From assembly GCA_010093605.1 (NCBI GenBank), contig MU004186.1:17765-81764 (forward strand): a stretch of 64,000 nt of DNA, given 5' to 3'. The stretch's first letter is position 1. Each line of letters starts with the position of its first letter. Made by a program: the position numbers and the translations under genes. This document shows positions 36,005 through 46,307 of this stretch, piece after piece. The notes beneath the pieces are model-generated. The model was given only the letters and a program-made list of their open reading frames with translations, did not search any database and was not told the origin of the DNA. This stretch comes from Lophium mytilinum (Eukaryota; Ascomycota; Dothideomycetes; Mytilinidiales; Mytilinidiaceae).

Positions 36005-37264
36005 ATGGCGAATCCTTTCACGGGCGAGCCAGCATGGCTGACGACACCAGATCTCCCGCCTCTCATCACTTACCCATACGATCCAGACGAAAAGGACGTG
36101 ACCAAGCCAGTCGGCGCCACAACCAGCATTGGAGGTTACAACGACCAAGGGACCGAGAAGATGACAGCGGAACGCAGGAGAGCGACAGCAAAATTATTCT
36201 TCTTCCGATATGGCACTTTCACCAAGGACATGGCCGCCATCTCTGCCGGTAAGTGTTCAGATGCCGAGTTCCAGCGCCTGTGGAAAGAAGAGCTGTCAGG
36301 ACTCGACTCTCGATGGACAAGCGAAATGGTCTCAGCATCGTCATGGCTAAACAGCTTCGTTCGCGGACAAGTCATGTTTTTTGACTTCATGAATCACATG
36401 CACAACCTTGCCCGGCAAGCCAAGTTGCTTGAACTCCCACCCACCATTGGCACCGAAACTGCGAATCAGAAGCAGAAGCGAGAGCGAAAGGCCGCGCGTT
36501 TCAAGGACTCCTTCCTCAGTCACCAGTTGCGCCTCCGCACGAGAACAGGCTCTGCAGTCGCCCAAGCCGAGACGGAACGTACGGCTGCAAGGGCTGCAGC
36601 ACTCATTGCGACCAATGCCAAAGCTGCAGATATCCGCATAGCAACTGCGGAGCGAGCTCTCGCCCATTACCGGTCACTCGACGACAAAGCACGCGCTCCT
36701 GTGGCTTCCGATCGCCAGATCTTTTCTGCGTCTGACATGCCGGGCGAATTTATTCGCTACCGCCACCTCACACCTGAAGGCATCCAGCAATTCTGGCTCC
36801 AACGATTCTCGTTCGACGTAGCGAGGACATGGTGGTGGGAGTTTGCTGGCGTGGTAGCGATCCGGTAAGTTTATCATCTAAAAAGGCGGGAAACATAGCT
36901 AATTCAGTGTAGGGAAACGCTCCAAACGAAACCGATTGATCGACAACTCATACATCGGTTCGCCACAGCCTGTCATTACTTGTGGAAATTCGTTCTGGGT
37001 CGCGAATTAGAAAACGAAAGAGTGCAACAGCAGCTCGACGACACGGCCCTGAGGGTTGGCCTACGCCTACCCATCCTGCGCTTCAAGGTCGCCGATGCGA
37101 TTAGGACTATCCACTTCAGGTATTATCACGACGAGACGAAGTATCCTGGCATCAGCGCGATTATGGTCCCCCGCAAGACTACCAGCAAGAAGCGCAAAAG
37201 AGCTGCGGTCGATGACGACCACCTCCAATTTCCCGACAATTTCGATTTTGCGGCTATGAGCTGA
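36005..37264 (+). CDS. Unknown lineage-specific protein with nuclear-type basic tail
   Basis: Exons 36005-36864 and 36913-37264 join through a 48-bp intron (GTAAGT donor, GCTAAT branch, TAG acceptor) to give 403 residues. A TATA-like TATATAAG lies at 35919, 86 bp before the ATG. The N-terminus is proline-rich (LTTPDLPPLITYPYDPDEKD). Residues about 50-130 look helical, followed by a charged KQKRERKAARFKD segment and an alanine-rich helix that could form a coiled coil. The C-terminus has TSKKRKRAAVDDD, a classical nuclear-localisation pattern. No known domain is recognised. It lies 290 bp downstream of the nuclease-like gene on the same strand, and both have the same simple two-exon structure. 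Confidence 0.75.
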
Positions 37265-37553
37265 GCTGTCTGCTTCTCTGCGTTCCATCATCCTCATCTT
37301 CACATTGATATTCTTCTTTTCTTGGCGTCCTAAAACCTAGGTTTCATCATCTCTGAAGTTCTTGCAAGGGTCGTGGGCTGGGAGACGAGCAAGTAGAGCT
37401 TGCGAGTTCCAACACCGCAGTAGTCACTAGCAATATCATCTTCAAGGCATTATCTCCATTCAATCTCACGATCGGCCAATGTGTCCTCATTATCCTGATG
37501 GGCTTCGCCCCCCGGAAGATCCCATCCCTCCGCCCAGCAACTTCCCCTTCGCG

Positions 37554-37933
37554 CTAGACTGCCGACTCATTCGTCTTCGTCGTCCTCTCAGGAACGACCT
37601 TCCCGTCCTCGTCGCAGAGCATGAGCTCTATCTTCCCTTTGTAGTCATAGGAGTCAGGGTCGATGGGGTTCGTCGTGCCACCCGGCATTGTGTAGCTATG
37701 TCATCCTCAGTTGATATTTCTACACAGTGGAGAGAAGATGTACCTACGTAAAGCCTGCGATGAACTCGAAGTTCGTGCGAACTGTTCCTCCAGCACCTTT
37801 TACGGCCTCCACCAGGTTGAGAAAGAGGTGAGGATTTCTGTCGTCGACGACGATGAGCTGTTCTCATTAGAGGGGCTTGCCATCTTTACGGTGCTACTAA
37901 GCCACGTACTTGGAAAGTTTGCTTAGTTGACAT
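37554..37933 (-). CDS. Small 91-aa protein in three exons, unknown function
   Basis: No single open frame shows this gene. On the minus strand ATG 37933 opens exon 1 (37910-37933, MSTKQTFQ). A 52-bp intron (GTACGT, CTAAT, CAG) leads to exon 2 (37748-37857, LIVVDDRNPHLFLNLVEAVK...). A second 52-bp intron (GTAGGT, TAG) leads to exon 3 (37554-37695, ending ERTTKTNESAV and TAG). Phases agree at both junctions and the 276 coding bases give 91 residues with well-formed composition (DSYDYKGKIELMLCDEDGKV). There is no signal peptide, membrane helix or known motif. It is divergent from the RING gene, with 276 bp between the two ATGs, so the pair may share a promoter. Confidence 0.65.
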
Positions 37934-38209
37934 CGTGAGTATCGCAGTGGGGAACTTGGGTCGTATGTGGAGTTGTGGAGGTGGATTGAGGATTCTGGAT
38001 CGTGGAGTCGCAGGTTGGCGGAGTTGCAGAACATTCGGAAAGTGACGTGGCGCAGCACGAGCCGGGACGTGCGTGCCTCCGGGTACCTGCAGCGGGCCGC
38101 CCTGACGCTAGAATCGTCGAACATCATCTCGCCTAGCCCGCAGATCCACCCCTCACCCATCCAACCCAGAAACTCCACCAAGCATACACCACCCTTCCAA
38201 CGACTTCAA

Positions 38210-39113
38210 ATGGCGGCCAACATCACATACGGACCAGCCCAGATGGCATTCCACTGCTCAATTTGCCAAGAAGATGGCCTAGTTGACACCGCCAACACGG
38301 CACATACTGGATGCGGTCACCTTGTGCACGGTGACTGCATGTTCGATCACAACGCAAGCCGCATTGGAATGAATCGCACCATTCTCAGCTGCCCAGCCTG
38401 CCGCACCACTCTCGAAGCATCCCAAGTACAAGCCAGATCGGTGGACGCACCGCCCTCGATACCGGAAACGGCACAATTTCGAGAATACGCATCGCGCCGC
38501 GACGAGATTCTCAACCTTAACGCTATCGTGCTCGCTGCTGCGCGCCCCGCTGACCAGGCACTCCCCGAGAACCGTATCTCTCCTGAGCAGCTCGCGGTGG
38601 CGACGCGGCGGCTTCGGCAGCTGGAGGCGGAGGAAGCAGCACAACTGTAGGTGGGCCGAACTCCGTCCATCTTACACAGGACCTAATCATACCAACAGAC
38701 ATGCCACTCAGCGCCAGCAAATACGCACCGCACGCGAGCTGCGCATGCAGCAATCCGCTAGCACAGTGCCAATGCACATCCGCTTCCAGATCGACAGCAT
38801 GCATCACGCCTACCGTCAGACCGTCTCTCCGACCAACACTATATACTCGACCACGCTCGCAAGCCACCCCGGCGCACAGCCCATCCTACTACGTCTGCTC
38901 ATGGGCGACGGACACGCATACTTTGCTTGGATGAACCGAAGCGATACCGTGGGTGACGTCGGAAGTGCGTTGTTTGGGGTGCACTGGGGGTGGTTTGGTG
39001 GCGAGATACATAATCTTGCGCCTTGTCTGCACTACGGCGGTGAGCGTTTGCAATGGACAGACCGTTTGGCGGCAAAGGGCATCGGGATGGGCGGCTTAGT
39101 CAAATATGAATAG
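38210..39113 (+). CDS. RING-H2 finger protein, probable ubiquitin ligase
   Basis: Exons 38210-38646 and 38699-39113 (52-bp intron, GTAGGT donor, CCTAAT branch, CAG acceptor) give 283 residues. Residues about 12-65 hold a RING-H2: C-x2-C (CSIC), then CGHLVHGDC giving Cys, two His and Cys at canonical spacing, then CPAC. RING-H2 domains recruit an E2 enzyme for substrate ubiquitination. The middle is helical and charged (RRLRQLEAEEAAQL). The C-terminal part (IRFQIDSMHHAYRQ, then HWGWFGGEIHNLAPCLHYGG) has no known domain and is presumably the substrate-binding part. The ATG at 38210 was chosen because the open frame upstream to 37967 overlaps the divergent promoter; a longer N-terminus is possible. 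Confidence 0.8.
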
Positions 39114-39225
39114 ACAGGGAGGTCCTGGGGGAGGTTCTTAGGAGGTCTGCAGGAGGGTTGCGGGAGGTCCACAGGAGGGCTACAGGAGAGTTAAAGGAGG
39201 GTTACAGGAGGTTTCGAGACGTGGA
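39114..39225. repeat. Degenerate GGAGGKTYRCA repeat downstream of the RING gene
   Basis: AGGAGGTC, AGGAGGGTT and CAGGAGGGCTACAGG-type units repeat about eight times at roughly 14-16-bp spacing directly after the RING gene stop codon, in its presumed 3' untranslated region. Confidence 0.6.
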
Positions 39226-40021
39226 TTAGGTAATCAATATGGTTTGGGAGCTCCTCACTTTCTCTATGCTCGTTGCAATGCCATTACTTGGTTTATTTTG
39301 AACAACGTCTGATTGGTGGTGAGGATTGTGATTATTTTGGCTGTGGTGTTGGGGATCTTGGTGGGGGTGGCGTTGTGGCTGAGAACCACGCGCTACCGGA
39401 GTAATAGATCTTGCGACGCCCGGGAGATATAAACATCTACGGAGCCTTTCACTTCCAATTCTTTGCACCTCTTGTCCTGAGCTCTGCCAGCGTCCTGAAG
39501 GCAAACCTCGCGCCCTCAAATCATCAACGCAACGCGGCTGCACCGCAACGAGCCAACTTGCCTGCGATTGAAATCTTCACCTGAAGAAGGTATATCATCC
39601 GTCGTGTCCACGACTTCGAGCGGTTCCGCAACTCGTAGCGGAGGCAACCAAAGATCTGGGTTCGACGAGGACTTTCTTTCACGTTAGAACTCAAACGTAC
39701 GGCTGCGTTTACAGTCCCAGCTTGCACCGGGGTTTCGAAAGCCGTCGTATTATGCCACTGGCGGAACTTTTCAAAATTACTTTTATTAAAGACACCCGGC
39801 ATCGACTCCCACGGTTTTTCACTTGGCTCTAGCGCTCAGAAAGCGCGAGTGACGTCATTGTTCATCAACAGAAAAATTTTCTCTTCTACCTCACTTCGCT
39901 CGCCTTCAACAGCACACTCCTACACCTCCAACACCAACTCCAACACCTCCAACACCTCTTCACCACCCTTGTTGCATGAGCACACACTCCTCTCTCTCTA
40001 TCTCTTGTCGCTACAAGCAGC
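39226..40021. other. Promoter region of the helicase gene
   Basis: The last 140 bases are pyrimidine-rich with CAACACCTCCAACACC repeats, typical of fungal promoter and leader sequence, and precede ATG 40022. A 92-codon minus-strand frame from ATG 39802 to 39524 is present, but its composition is not convincing and I do not call it a gene. Confidence 0.45.
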
Positions 40022-43000
40022 ATGTCGTCGTCCGACTACGCCGCTGCGCGTAGCTACAGCAGGTCCACCGCGGTGTACCGCAACATCCACGCCGGTCATC
40101 GTGCTCGTTACGGCGCTCCCATCAAGGCCGAGGAGTACGAGGAAGAACAGCACGTTCTCGACTTAGATGGCGAGCAAAAAGCACCCGACACCGAGTACGA
40201 CGCTCTCGAAGAGGCTTTGAAGCAGAAGGTAGGTCTCACCTGGACCGCTGCCGTCTCTTTCCAGGTCCAGATCGACGCCGAACACCGCACCGGGTTCATA
40301 TACCCCGGCGACCTTCCAGACGTCGTTGATGCTGCGGCCCGCACGACTACAGACATTGAGGCTGCAATTGCTGCGCGAGCTGCCGAGCATGAGGCTGGGG
40401 ACATCAACCTGCCTCGCGTCAATCCTCGACGCGCCCGAGTCGCGGAGCGGGTTGCTACTGCCATCGCAGAAGAAGTACCCGCTGCACCAGCCACTCATGC
40501 CAATATCCCCGCTGAGGAAGAGGGTCTCGAGTCCACTTCAGAAGAGGCAGCGTCTCTCCCTCTACCAGTCACTCGTCCGGGTTCCCCCACTTCAGAAGAG
40601 GCAGCGTCTCTCCCTCTACCAGTCACTNNNNNNNNNNNNNNNNNNNNNNNNNNNNNNNNNNNNNNNNNNNNNNNNNNNNNNNNNNNNNNNNNNNNNNNNN
40701 NNNNNNNNNNNNNNNNNNNNNNNNNNNNNNNNNNNNNNNNNNNNNNNNNNNNNNNNNNNNNNNNNNNNNNNNNNNNNTCAGAAGAGGCAGCGTCTCTCCC
40801 TCTACCAGTCACTCGTCCGGGTTCCCCCACTTCAGAAGAGACAGCGTCTCTCCCTCTACCAGTCACTCGTCCCGGTTCCCCCACTTCAGAAGAGGCACCG
40901 TCTCTCCCTCTCACTGTTCGCTCTGCACCAGTCACTCGTCCCGGTACACCCGTTCAAGATGATACGGCCGCCACCGCAGAAGAGCCACGTTCGCCCTCCC
41001 CTACCTTTCACTCTGCACCCGTCACTCGTTCCGGCTCCCCTACTGGAGAAGAGACGCCCTGCGGTGCACAAGAGCCTCCGTCCCCCACTGAGGTATCCCC
41101 CTTCTTTGGACGCAAAGGCAAAGGACGCGCGACTGAGCCACCGGAAGAAGCAGAGATGCCCACCGGAAATGCTTCCGCTTCGGGCGAGCCGCAAGAGGAA
41201 GACACCGGAAGTGCTTCCGGCTCGGCAGACCCGTCAGGTGACGAGCAGAATGGCACACCTCTGTACGCCTTGTACTCGGTGGGAAAGATCACGAGAAATA
41301 GGGAGGTCATTACGGATGACGACGAGTTCCTTCCACCGGATCCGGTCAAAGACGCAGAGGTGACCACCGCAGAGGATGGCGGACGTAGGGGTCGACCTCG
41401 CATCACCCTCGAGGACCTGCAAGTCAAACGAAACCCGCTGCACTCGGCCGTCACGGTCAACTTCAAGACCTTCCGCAACTTGGAAGATCTCACGTATTGC
41501 GCGTTAGTCTTTAAGTCATACTTTGTCGACAACTCGCACAAGGAGCCCCGTCAAGACTATCGTCGTTTCGACATCCTGTTTGGTGCAGACGATATTGGCC
41601 GCCCAGACGACGCCGGGTCTTTCAAAACTATATCCTGTGAAACCGTCTCAGACGCCAGCAACATCCACCTTCTGCGCAAACTATTCCCCCACTTGTCTAG
41701 GGAATACTTTACCGAGCTCATTGACGAAATGACCACAGATAACGATCTGTATCTTGTCAGGCTTCACTGGAACCCAGACAAGGTATGGGCTTCTGGTCTC
41801 TGGGGGACAGACTCTTTGCATGATGTAAAGGGTCATCTGCACGAATCTCTGCGAGTGGTCCTCCGTCGCCCCACCACGTTCAACGTGCTGGTTCGTAGCC
41901 GAGACATGACGTCCGAAATGGACAAAATGGCCACGATCATGTCTCGCCAACGAGCCGTCAACCCCTACCAGAACTTCTGGCTGGATGCTGCAAATCGTAG
42001 AGGCCACTTCCCCGGCCTCGGCAACATGTGTGCGCGCGAGACCAGACCTTCCGTTATCGCTCCCCAGCGGAACAGCTTCCCCAGCTTCTATGAGTTCAAG
42101 ACGGCGGCCTCGGTTCACATCGTGAATCTCTATGAAGTCGAGCAAGCTGCTACAAAGGAGTGGTGTGCGACTGCATTCGCCATCCCTATCCCATTCATCG
42201 ATAACCATCAGAAGATCCTTCTGGTTATCAAGGCTCCAGGGCAGACCAACGACGATAATCAGCTTCTGAACGCCAAGAAGCTGCCACAGCTCGGTCTTGG
42301 AGACACAATTGAATTCCAAATGGGGATTGACACGGTCATGGGGCCTAACATGTGGAAAGCCACCGTGGTTGAGGACTCCGTGGTCTCGCCCTTCGACACC
42401 ATCACTCTGGAAGCACGGCGCCCAATCGACAAAGAGACGAAGGAGTTCATCGACATTCCTTTCCCTATCCCGTCCGAGACCCTCCTCGATCGGCGTATTG
42501 AGCATGCACGCCCAGTCGTAGCCAAGAACATGCCCGAGTTCACCATCACGGCGTGGAAAAAAGGGTCCAGCACCATGTTTAAAAAGTACCTGAATGGCTT
42601 GCGGAAACTTGAACCCATACTTGAGGACCAGACGACGGTTCCCATCGAGTACGAAGCAGCAAAATGGCGACGACAGTTCCTGACCGGCTCAGACTTCGAG
42701 GACATCCCCCGCACCGGCCTCAAGGACCTAGTGCCAGAAGAGATGCGCGAACGCGCTCTGGCTCTCGCTCTCGATGGCGCGAAACCCTCGACCCGAGAGG
42801 CTATTCTCTACCTCTGGGAGAATGGACTAGTCGCCCGCAATGGTCAGATCACTGGTGGGCCCGGAACCGGCAAGACGGACGCGCTGATTCGACTTGCGAT
42901 GGCATTGCAAGGACAAACCTGGTGGCACTTCTACGCGCCCGACCGCCTCACCGGGGCCTTAGAGACTCGCTACGGTTCCGCAGACGCACGTATTCTCATC

Positions 43001-45046
43001 GTCTCAACCGAGAATGCGACATGCGACGACATCTTTGAGAAGATTCGTCCGCGCCTTCGCCATGCGAAACAGCAACTGCTTCCCCATCTAACCCGCGCAC
43101 CAGTCATCGCGCGCGTCCACTCCATCAAACTAGAACTCGCAATCTTCGACTTCGTCAAAGACGAAGATAGTTTACGTGAGAGCCTCCCTGATATTCATGG
43201 AGACGAGTACGTCCAAGAATACCTGGCGGCAACGAGAGCTGGAAAGTCAACCGCAAACTCTATGATTCTTCATGATCACATCCGCACCAACACCAAAAAG
43301 TATGGCATGACCGACCGGAGAATGACTATTCCCAAGGAATCGCTAGGATACATCGCGGGTGGCTTGATTGGCATCCACACGCTACCCGAGGGTCTAGAAT
43401 TCCTCTTCAACCAGGCGGTTGCGGATCAGTTCGCCTTCTTGATAATCACTCACGGCAATCTACATGCGGACCCCCCCATCCAGCCCCAGGGACAAGAGCG
43501 CATCGATTACAAGAAAGGGAAGATGGATTTGTTTGCTGCGACCCTCGCCCTCGTCAATACTGCAGTCTGTACGGTATCAACTGCGATGGACAACCTCCTG
43601 GTCGAGCGCTCGGCGCATTTTATCGGTGTCGAAGAAGCTGGCCGCGCGCATCCGCGAGAGATTCATGCTCTAGAAGGCTTCTACCCCGCCTCGAATATCA
43701 TCCAGACTGGCGACCATCTTCAGCTAGCTCCCGAGGATATGATCTCGAACCGAGAAGATGGCTTCGCTGCACAAGCTAGCTTGTCAGAGCTGCACCGCCA
43801 ACTCATGAATGGTCTCCATACTCCCGTCATCCAGGAGACAAGCAGATTCTACAACTCTCAAGTCGCGGAAGTCTCACGGATTTTCAATTCGAGCCTCGTC
43901 CCAGACGAGAACATGCTCGCCAAGGTTCCCGACAAGGCGTGGCGAGACCTCGCACGCGATCTGACGGGCCTCCCAGAGGCAGACGCGTACATGATAAACA
44001 CTGAGGATGCGGCTGCCATAAAGAATGCCTCCGGATCCAAGTACAATACCCTCCACGCAGTGATAGCCATGAACATTTTAGAGCGCGCTATCGTCGTCTA
44101 CGACATCAAAGGCTCCGATCTGCTTTACCTGTCGCCATACCGTGGAGCCGTCGAAGTGCTACGACGTTTGATTTTCCATATGATCAACTTGGCCGATGGT
44201 TTCGATGATGGCCCGCTCGTCAAGTTCGCAAACGGCCTCAAAGAAGTCGCGTCACAGATCATGACTGTCGACAGCGCCATGGGTCGTGAGCGACGATACG
44301 CCATCTTTGACACCACAGTCTCCGGTACGCGAGGCTTCACTGACGATCGTGGTCGCCTGAACGTTGGATCGACCCGTGGACGAGCTGGGCTGATCGTCAT
44401 CATGGCTGTGAACGCTTGTCAGAAGTACAGGTCCCCAGATGGCAAGGCGTTTGACGAGATTATCCAGCACTTCCGGATCAATAATCGCCTCTTCACCATG
44501 TCGCACGCGCAGCGCGCACAGCTCCGCAGCTACGACGACATCCTCAGCTCCATGGGGCTGTGGCCGCTGAAGTTCCCCGGCAAGAAAGGCCCGAACTTCA
44601 ACGACTGGAGCAAGCATCTCGATGCCCGTGACTCCCTCGCCGAGCGCAAGCGACGCAAGGTAGACGATGACGCTTCAGACCCAATCCAAGAGTGGGCAAA
44701 GGGCGATACTCCCGCAGAGGATGAGACTGATGCGAACGACGTTGATTCGGGCAACAACACGAACGACGCTGATTGGGGCAACAAGACGTCAGGGAATGCG
44801 AACGACGCTGATTGGGGCAACAAGACGTCAGGGAATGCGAACGACGCTGACTGGGGCAACAACACGTCTGCGAATGCCAACTCTGGCTGGAACTCTACAG
44901 GGGTGGACGATCAGGGTTTCAACACCGCTGATGTCGATCTTGCGAAGCAACAGTCGCTCGAATCTCAGGCCGAGTGGAATGAGTTCGGCCCTCAATCCAA
45001 TGGCGAGTCGTCGCAGGCGGGTGCGCAGGGTGGCATCAAGTGGTAG
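40022..45046 (+). CDS. Large SF1 (UPF1/NFX1-like) helicase with repeat-bearing ends
   Basis: One uninterrupted frame of 1674 codons, 50 of them unknown because of a 150-base gap. Residues about 170-300 are a disordered region with 18-residue repeats (SEEAASLPLPVTRPGSPT). The central part has no motif I know. The helicase core has Walker A GGPGTGKT at 945-952, motif II VEEAGRA at 1203-1209, motif III GDHLQLAP at 1230-1237, and motifs V/VI with VDSAMGRERRYAIF and RLNVGSTRGRAGL (about 1445). EEA in place of DEA, with GDHxQL, resembles the NFX1/ZNFX1 branch of UPF1-like superfamily 1 helicases, which act on RNA or RNA-DNA; that placement is inference. Near the C-terminus come three or four NDADWGN(K/N)TSGNA repeats. 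The lack of introns in 5 kb is notable beside its intron-bearing neighbours. Confidence 0.85.
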   Translation: MSSSDYAAARSYSRSTAVYRNIHAGHRARYGAPIKAEEYEEEQHVLDLDGEQKAPDTEYDALEEALKQKVGLTWTAAVSFQVQIDAEHRTGFIYPGDLPDVVDAAARTTTDIEAAIAARAAEHEAGDINLPRVNPRRARVAERVATAIAEEVPAAPATHANIPAEEEGLESTSEEAASLPLPVTRPGSPTSEEAASLPLPVTXXXXXXXXXXXXXXXXXXXXXXXXXXXXXXXXXXXXXXXXXXXXXXXXXXSEEAASLPLPVTRPGSPTSEETASLPLPVTRPGSPTSEEAPSLPLTVRSAPVTRPGTPVQDDTAATAEEPRSPSPTFHSAPVTRSGSPTGEETPCGAQEPPSPTEVSPFFGRKGKGRATEPPEEAEMPTGNASASGEPQEEDTGSASGSADPSGDEQNGTPLYALYSVGKITRNREVITDDDEFLPPDPVKDAEVTTAEDGGRRGRPRITLEDLQVKRNPLHSAVTVNFKTFRNLEDLTYCALVFKSYFVDNSHKEPRQDYRRFDILFGADDIGRPDDAGSFKTISCETVSDASNIHLLRKLFPHLSREYFTELIDEMTTDNDLYLVRLHWNPDKVWASGLWGTDSLHDVKGHLHESLRVVLRRPTTFNVLVRSRDMTSEMDKMATIMSRQRAVNPYQNFWLDAANRRGHFPGLGNMCARETRPSVIAPQRNSFPSFYEFKTAASVHIVNLYEVEQAATKEWCATAFAIPIPFIDNHQKILLVIKAPGQTNDDNQLLNAKKLPQLGLGDTIEFQMGIDTVMGPNMWKATVVEDSVVSPFDTITLEARRPIDKETKEFIDIPFPIPSETLLDRRIEHARPVVAKNMPEFTITAWKKGSSTMFKKYLNGLRKLEPILEDQTTVPIEYEAAKWRRQFLTGSDFEDIPRTGLKDLVPEEMRERALALALDGAKPSTREAILYLWENGLVARNGQITGGPGTGKTDALIRLAMALQGQTWWHFYAPDRLTGALETRYGSADARILIVSTENATCDDIFEKIRPRLRHAKQQLLPHLTRAPVIARVHSIKLELAIFDFVKDEDSLRESLPDIHGDEYVQEYLAATRAGKSTANSMILHDHIRTNTKKYGMTDRRMTIPKESLGYIAGGLIGIHTLPEGLEFLFNQAVADQFAFLIITHGNLHADPPIQPQGQERIDYKKGKMDLFAATLALVNTAVCTVSTAMDNLLVERSAHFIGVEEAGRAHPREIHALEGFYPASNIIQTGDHLQLAPEDMISNREDGFAAQASLSELHRQLMNGLHTPVIQETSRFYNSQVAEVSRIFNSSLVPDENMLAKVPDKAWRDLARDLTGLPEADAYMINTEDAAAIKNASGSKYNTLHAVIAMNILERAIVVYDIKGSDLLYLSPYRGAVEVLRRLIFHMINLADGFDDGPLVKFANGLKEVASQIMTVDSAMGRERRYAIFDTTVSGTRGFTDDRGRLNVGSTRGRAGLIVIMAVNACQKYRSPDGKAFDEIIQHFRINNRLFTMSHAQRAQLRSYDDILSSMGLWPLKFPGKKGPNFNDWSKHLDARDSLAERKRRKVDDDASDPIQEWAKGDTPAEDETDANDVDSGNNTNDADWGNKTSGNANDADWGNKTSGNANDADWGNNTSANANSGWNSTGVDDQGFNTADVDLAKQQSLESQAEWNEFGPQSNGESSQAGAQGGIKW
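40537..40915 (+). repeat. 54-bp coding minisatellite (18-residue units) with gap
   Basis: Units of 54 bp encode SEEAASLPLPVTRPGSPT, with near-perfect copies before and after the gap and diverged copies at the 3' edge (SEEAPSLPLTV). The gap falls inside the array, so the true copy number is unknown. The period is a multiple of three, so length changes keep the frame. Confidence 0.9.
40628..40777. other. Assembly gap (150 N) in the helicase minisatellite
   Basis: The flanks are the same repeat unit, so this is a collapsed or unresolved tandem array. The gap keeps the frame as written, but its length is not evidence of the real copy number. Confidence 0.95.
44735..44885 (+). repeat. 39-bp coding repeat at the helicase C-terminus
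   Basis: Units of 39 bp encode NDADWGNKTSGNA. Two are almost identical at nucleotide level, followed by NDADWGNNTSANA and preceded by a shorter degenerate unit (NDVDSGNNT). The period again preserves the frame. Confidence 0.85.
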
Positions 45047-45458
45047 TGGTGTCACAGGTGATGAAGGTATGACGGAGAGTATAGATTGCAAGGCCTATCC
45101 TTGAGTCTTCGAGTTCATGGTTTGTAGTTCAAGAGCCTCTCTTAGGAGGGTTTCGTAGTGACACAATGAACTCCTTATAGTTGAAACAGCTGCCAATGCA
45201 ATTGTTTAGTGAAATGACAGAGTGTTTGTGTTGCATTCTATTCGCTTGAAAAGTCCAAAACTCCATGAGCACGGCGCAGCATGATGGCGAGATACGAACG
45301 TGGACGTTTTGTGCAGGCCCTCAAATTCAGTGACTGCCGTAACCAAATCCTACAGCTTGAAAACTGTTCCTCACTACATCCTCACCACACTCCTCCCACA
45401 CCCTTCTCACGCCCTCTCACGGCCCCTCCACCAATTCGCGCCATTGTCTAACCTGTCA
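45047..45458. other. Intergenic, helicase 3' end and next promoter
   Basis: No gene seen. CT-rich sequence at 45380-45450 may be the leader of the frame that starts at 45459. Confidence 0.4.
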
Positions 45459-46280
45459 ATGCCCGCGCACGATCTAACACTGCAGACCAGCTCCTTCGAA
45501 TCCACAACTCTCGAAATCACAGTGTCGAATAGCAGCGGACAAGCTTTGCAATACCACATACTGCAGCTTGGGAGCTCAGCGACACCAGAAACCTCGCGAT
45601 CGCATCTAGCAGACCGCGCCAGCAACGATGACACTCTTGCGTCGACCTCCACACCAGCAGCCTCATTTGCGCCATCTCTCCTCTACAGAACTCAGCAACC
45701 GTCGCTCCAGCAGCACGAAACCTGGTCAGCGTCAGAGTCTGTCTCAACAAGCATCGTAGAAAAAATGCTAACAACTTCAACAGCGAGCAGTGGCCCACAT
45801 GGGCCCAGCGCCTACATTCCTCTTCCTCCTCCTCCTCCTCCTGGTCCACGGACAGCGCGAAGGTTCGACAACTATCGAGACCTCAATACTCCCCATAACT
45901 CACAATGCCACCTTGCGTTGTCTCGGAAGAAGACTCGTTCCTCAACACGGTTCGAGGAAATGTAGCGCAATCGTGCTGCAATCTTCCCGAACGCTTCTTG
46001 CTGCCACGTCACAGCACGCACGCCTGGTACGAATTTGATGTGCAGCAGACACATGTCTTTCTACGCAAGGATGAGAGATCAACAAGAACAAGGAGCGTTG
46101 GTATTTTCGAAGGATGAGATTGGTTCCTACATGCTTTTTTACCTCGCCCAGACGGAGACTGCGGCGACTGCAGTGACAGTGCCTTCGGAAGACAGTTTGC
46201 TCAATGCGTTCCTCATCAGACTAGAGCTAGAGCATCATCAATTTCGTCTGTACGCCTACCCCAGTCATCCGTTTCATTGA
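45459..46280 (+). CDS. Putative proline/serine-rich protein, structure unresolved
   Basis: From ATG 45459 a frame reads SSFESTTLEITVSNSSGQAL, a Ser/Thr-rich middle and a proline run (PLPPPPPPGPR), reaching TAG at 45963. The same frame is then open again to TGA at 46280 (MRDQQEQGALVFSKDEIGSY, SEDSLLNAFLIRLELEHHQF). In the overlapping +2 frame, 45905-46117 also looks coding (LPRHSTHAWYEFDVQQTHVF). An intron removing the TAG, or a recent nonsense change, would explain this; I cannot choose the splice sites. It converges with the monooxygenase, 28 bp apart. No domain is recognised. Confidence 0.4.
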
Positions 46281-46307
46281 TTGCTCTGCTCTGCTAACAT
46301 CTATCGT

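Noticed and set aside
39524-39802. 92-codon minus-strand frame upstream of the helicase
   Set aside because: It begins with ATG, but codon choice and composition are poor and it lies in the likely helicase promoter. Not supportable without transcripts.
40326-41363. 345-codon plus-strand frame and minus-strand frames inside the helicase gene
   Set aside because: They overlap the helicase frame and stay open mainly because the 54-bp repeat and the gap lack stops in other frames. No motif supports them.
41681-42505. 274-codon minus-strand frame opposite the helicase
   Set aside because: It mirrors the helicase codons and has no recognisable domain; a shadow of GC-biased third positions.
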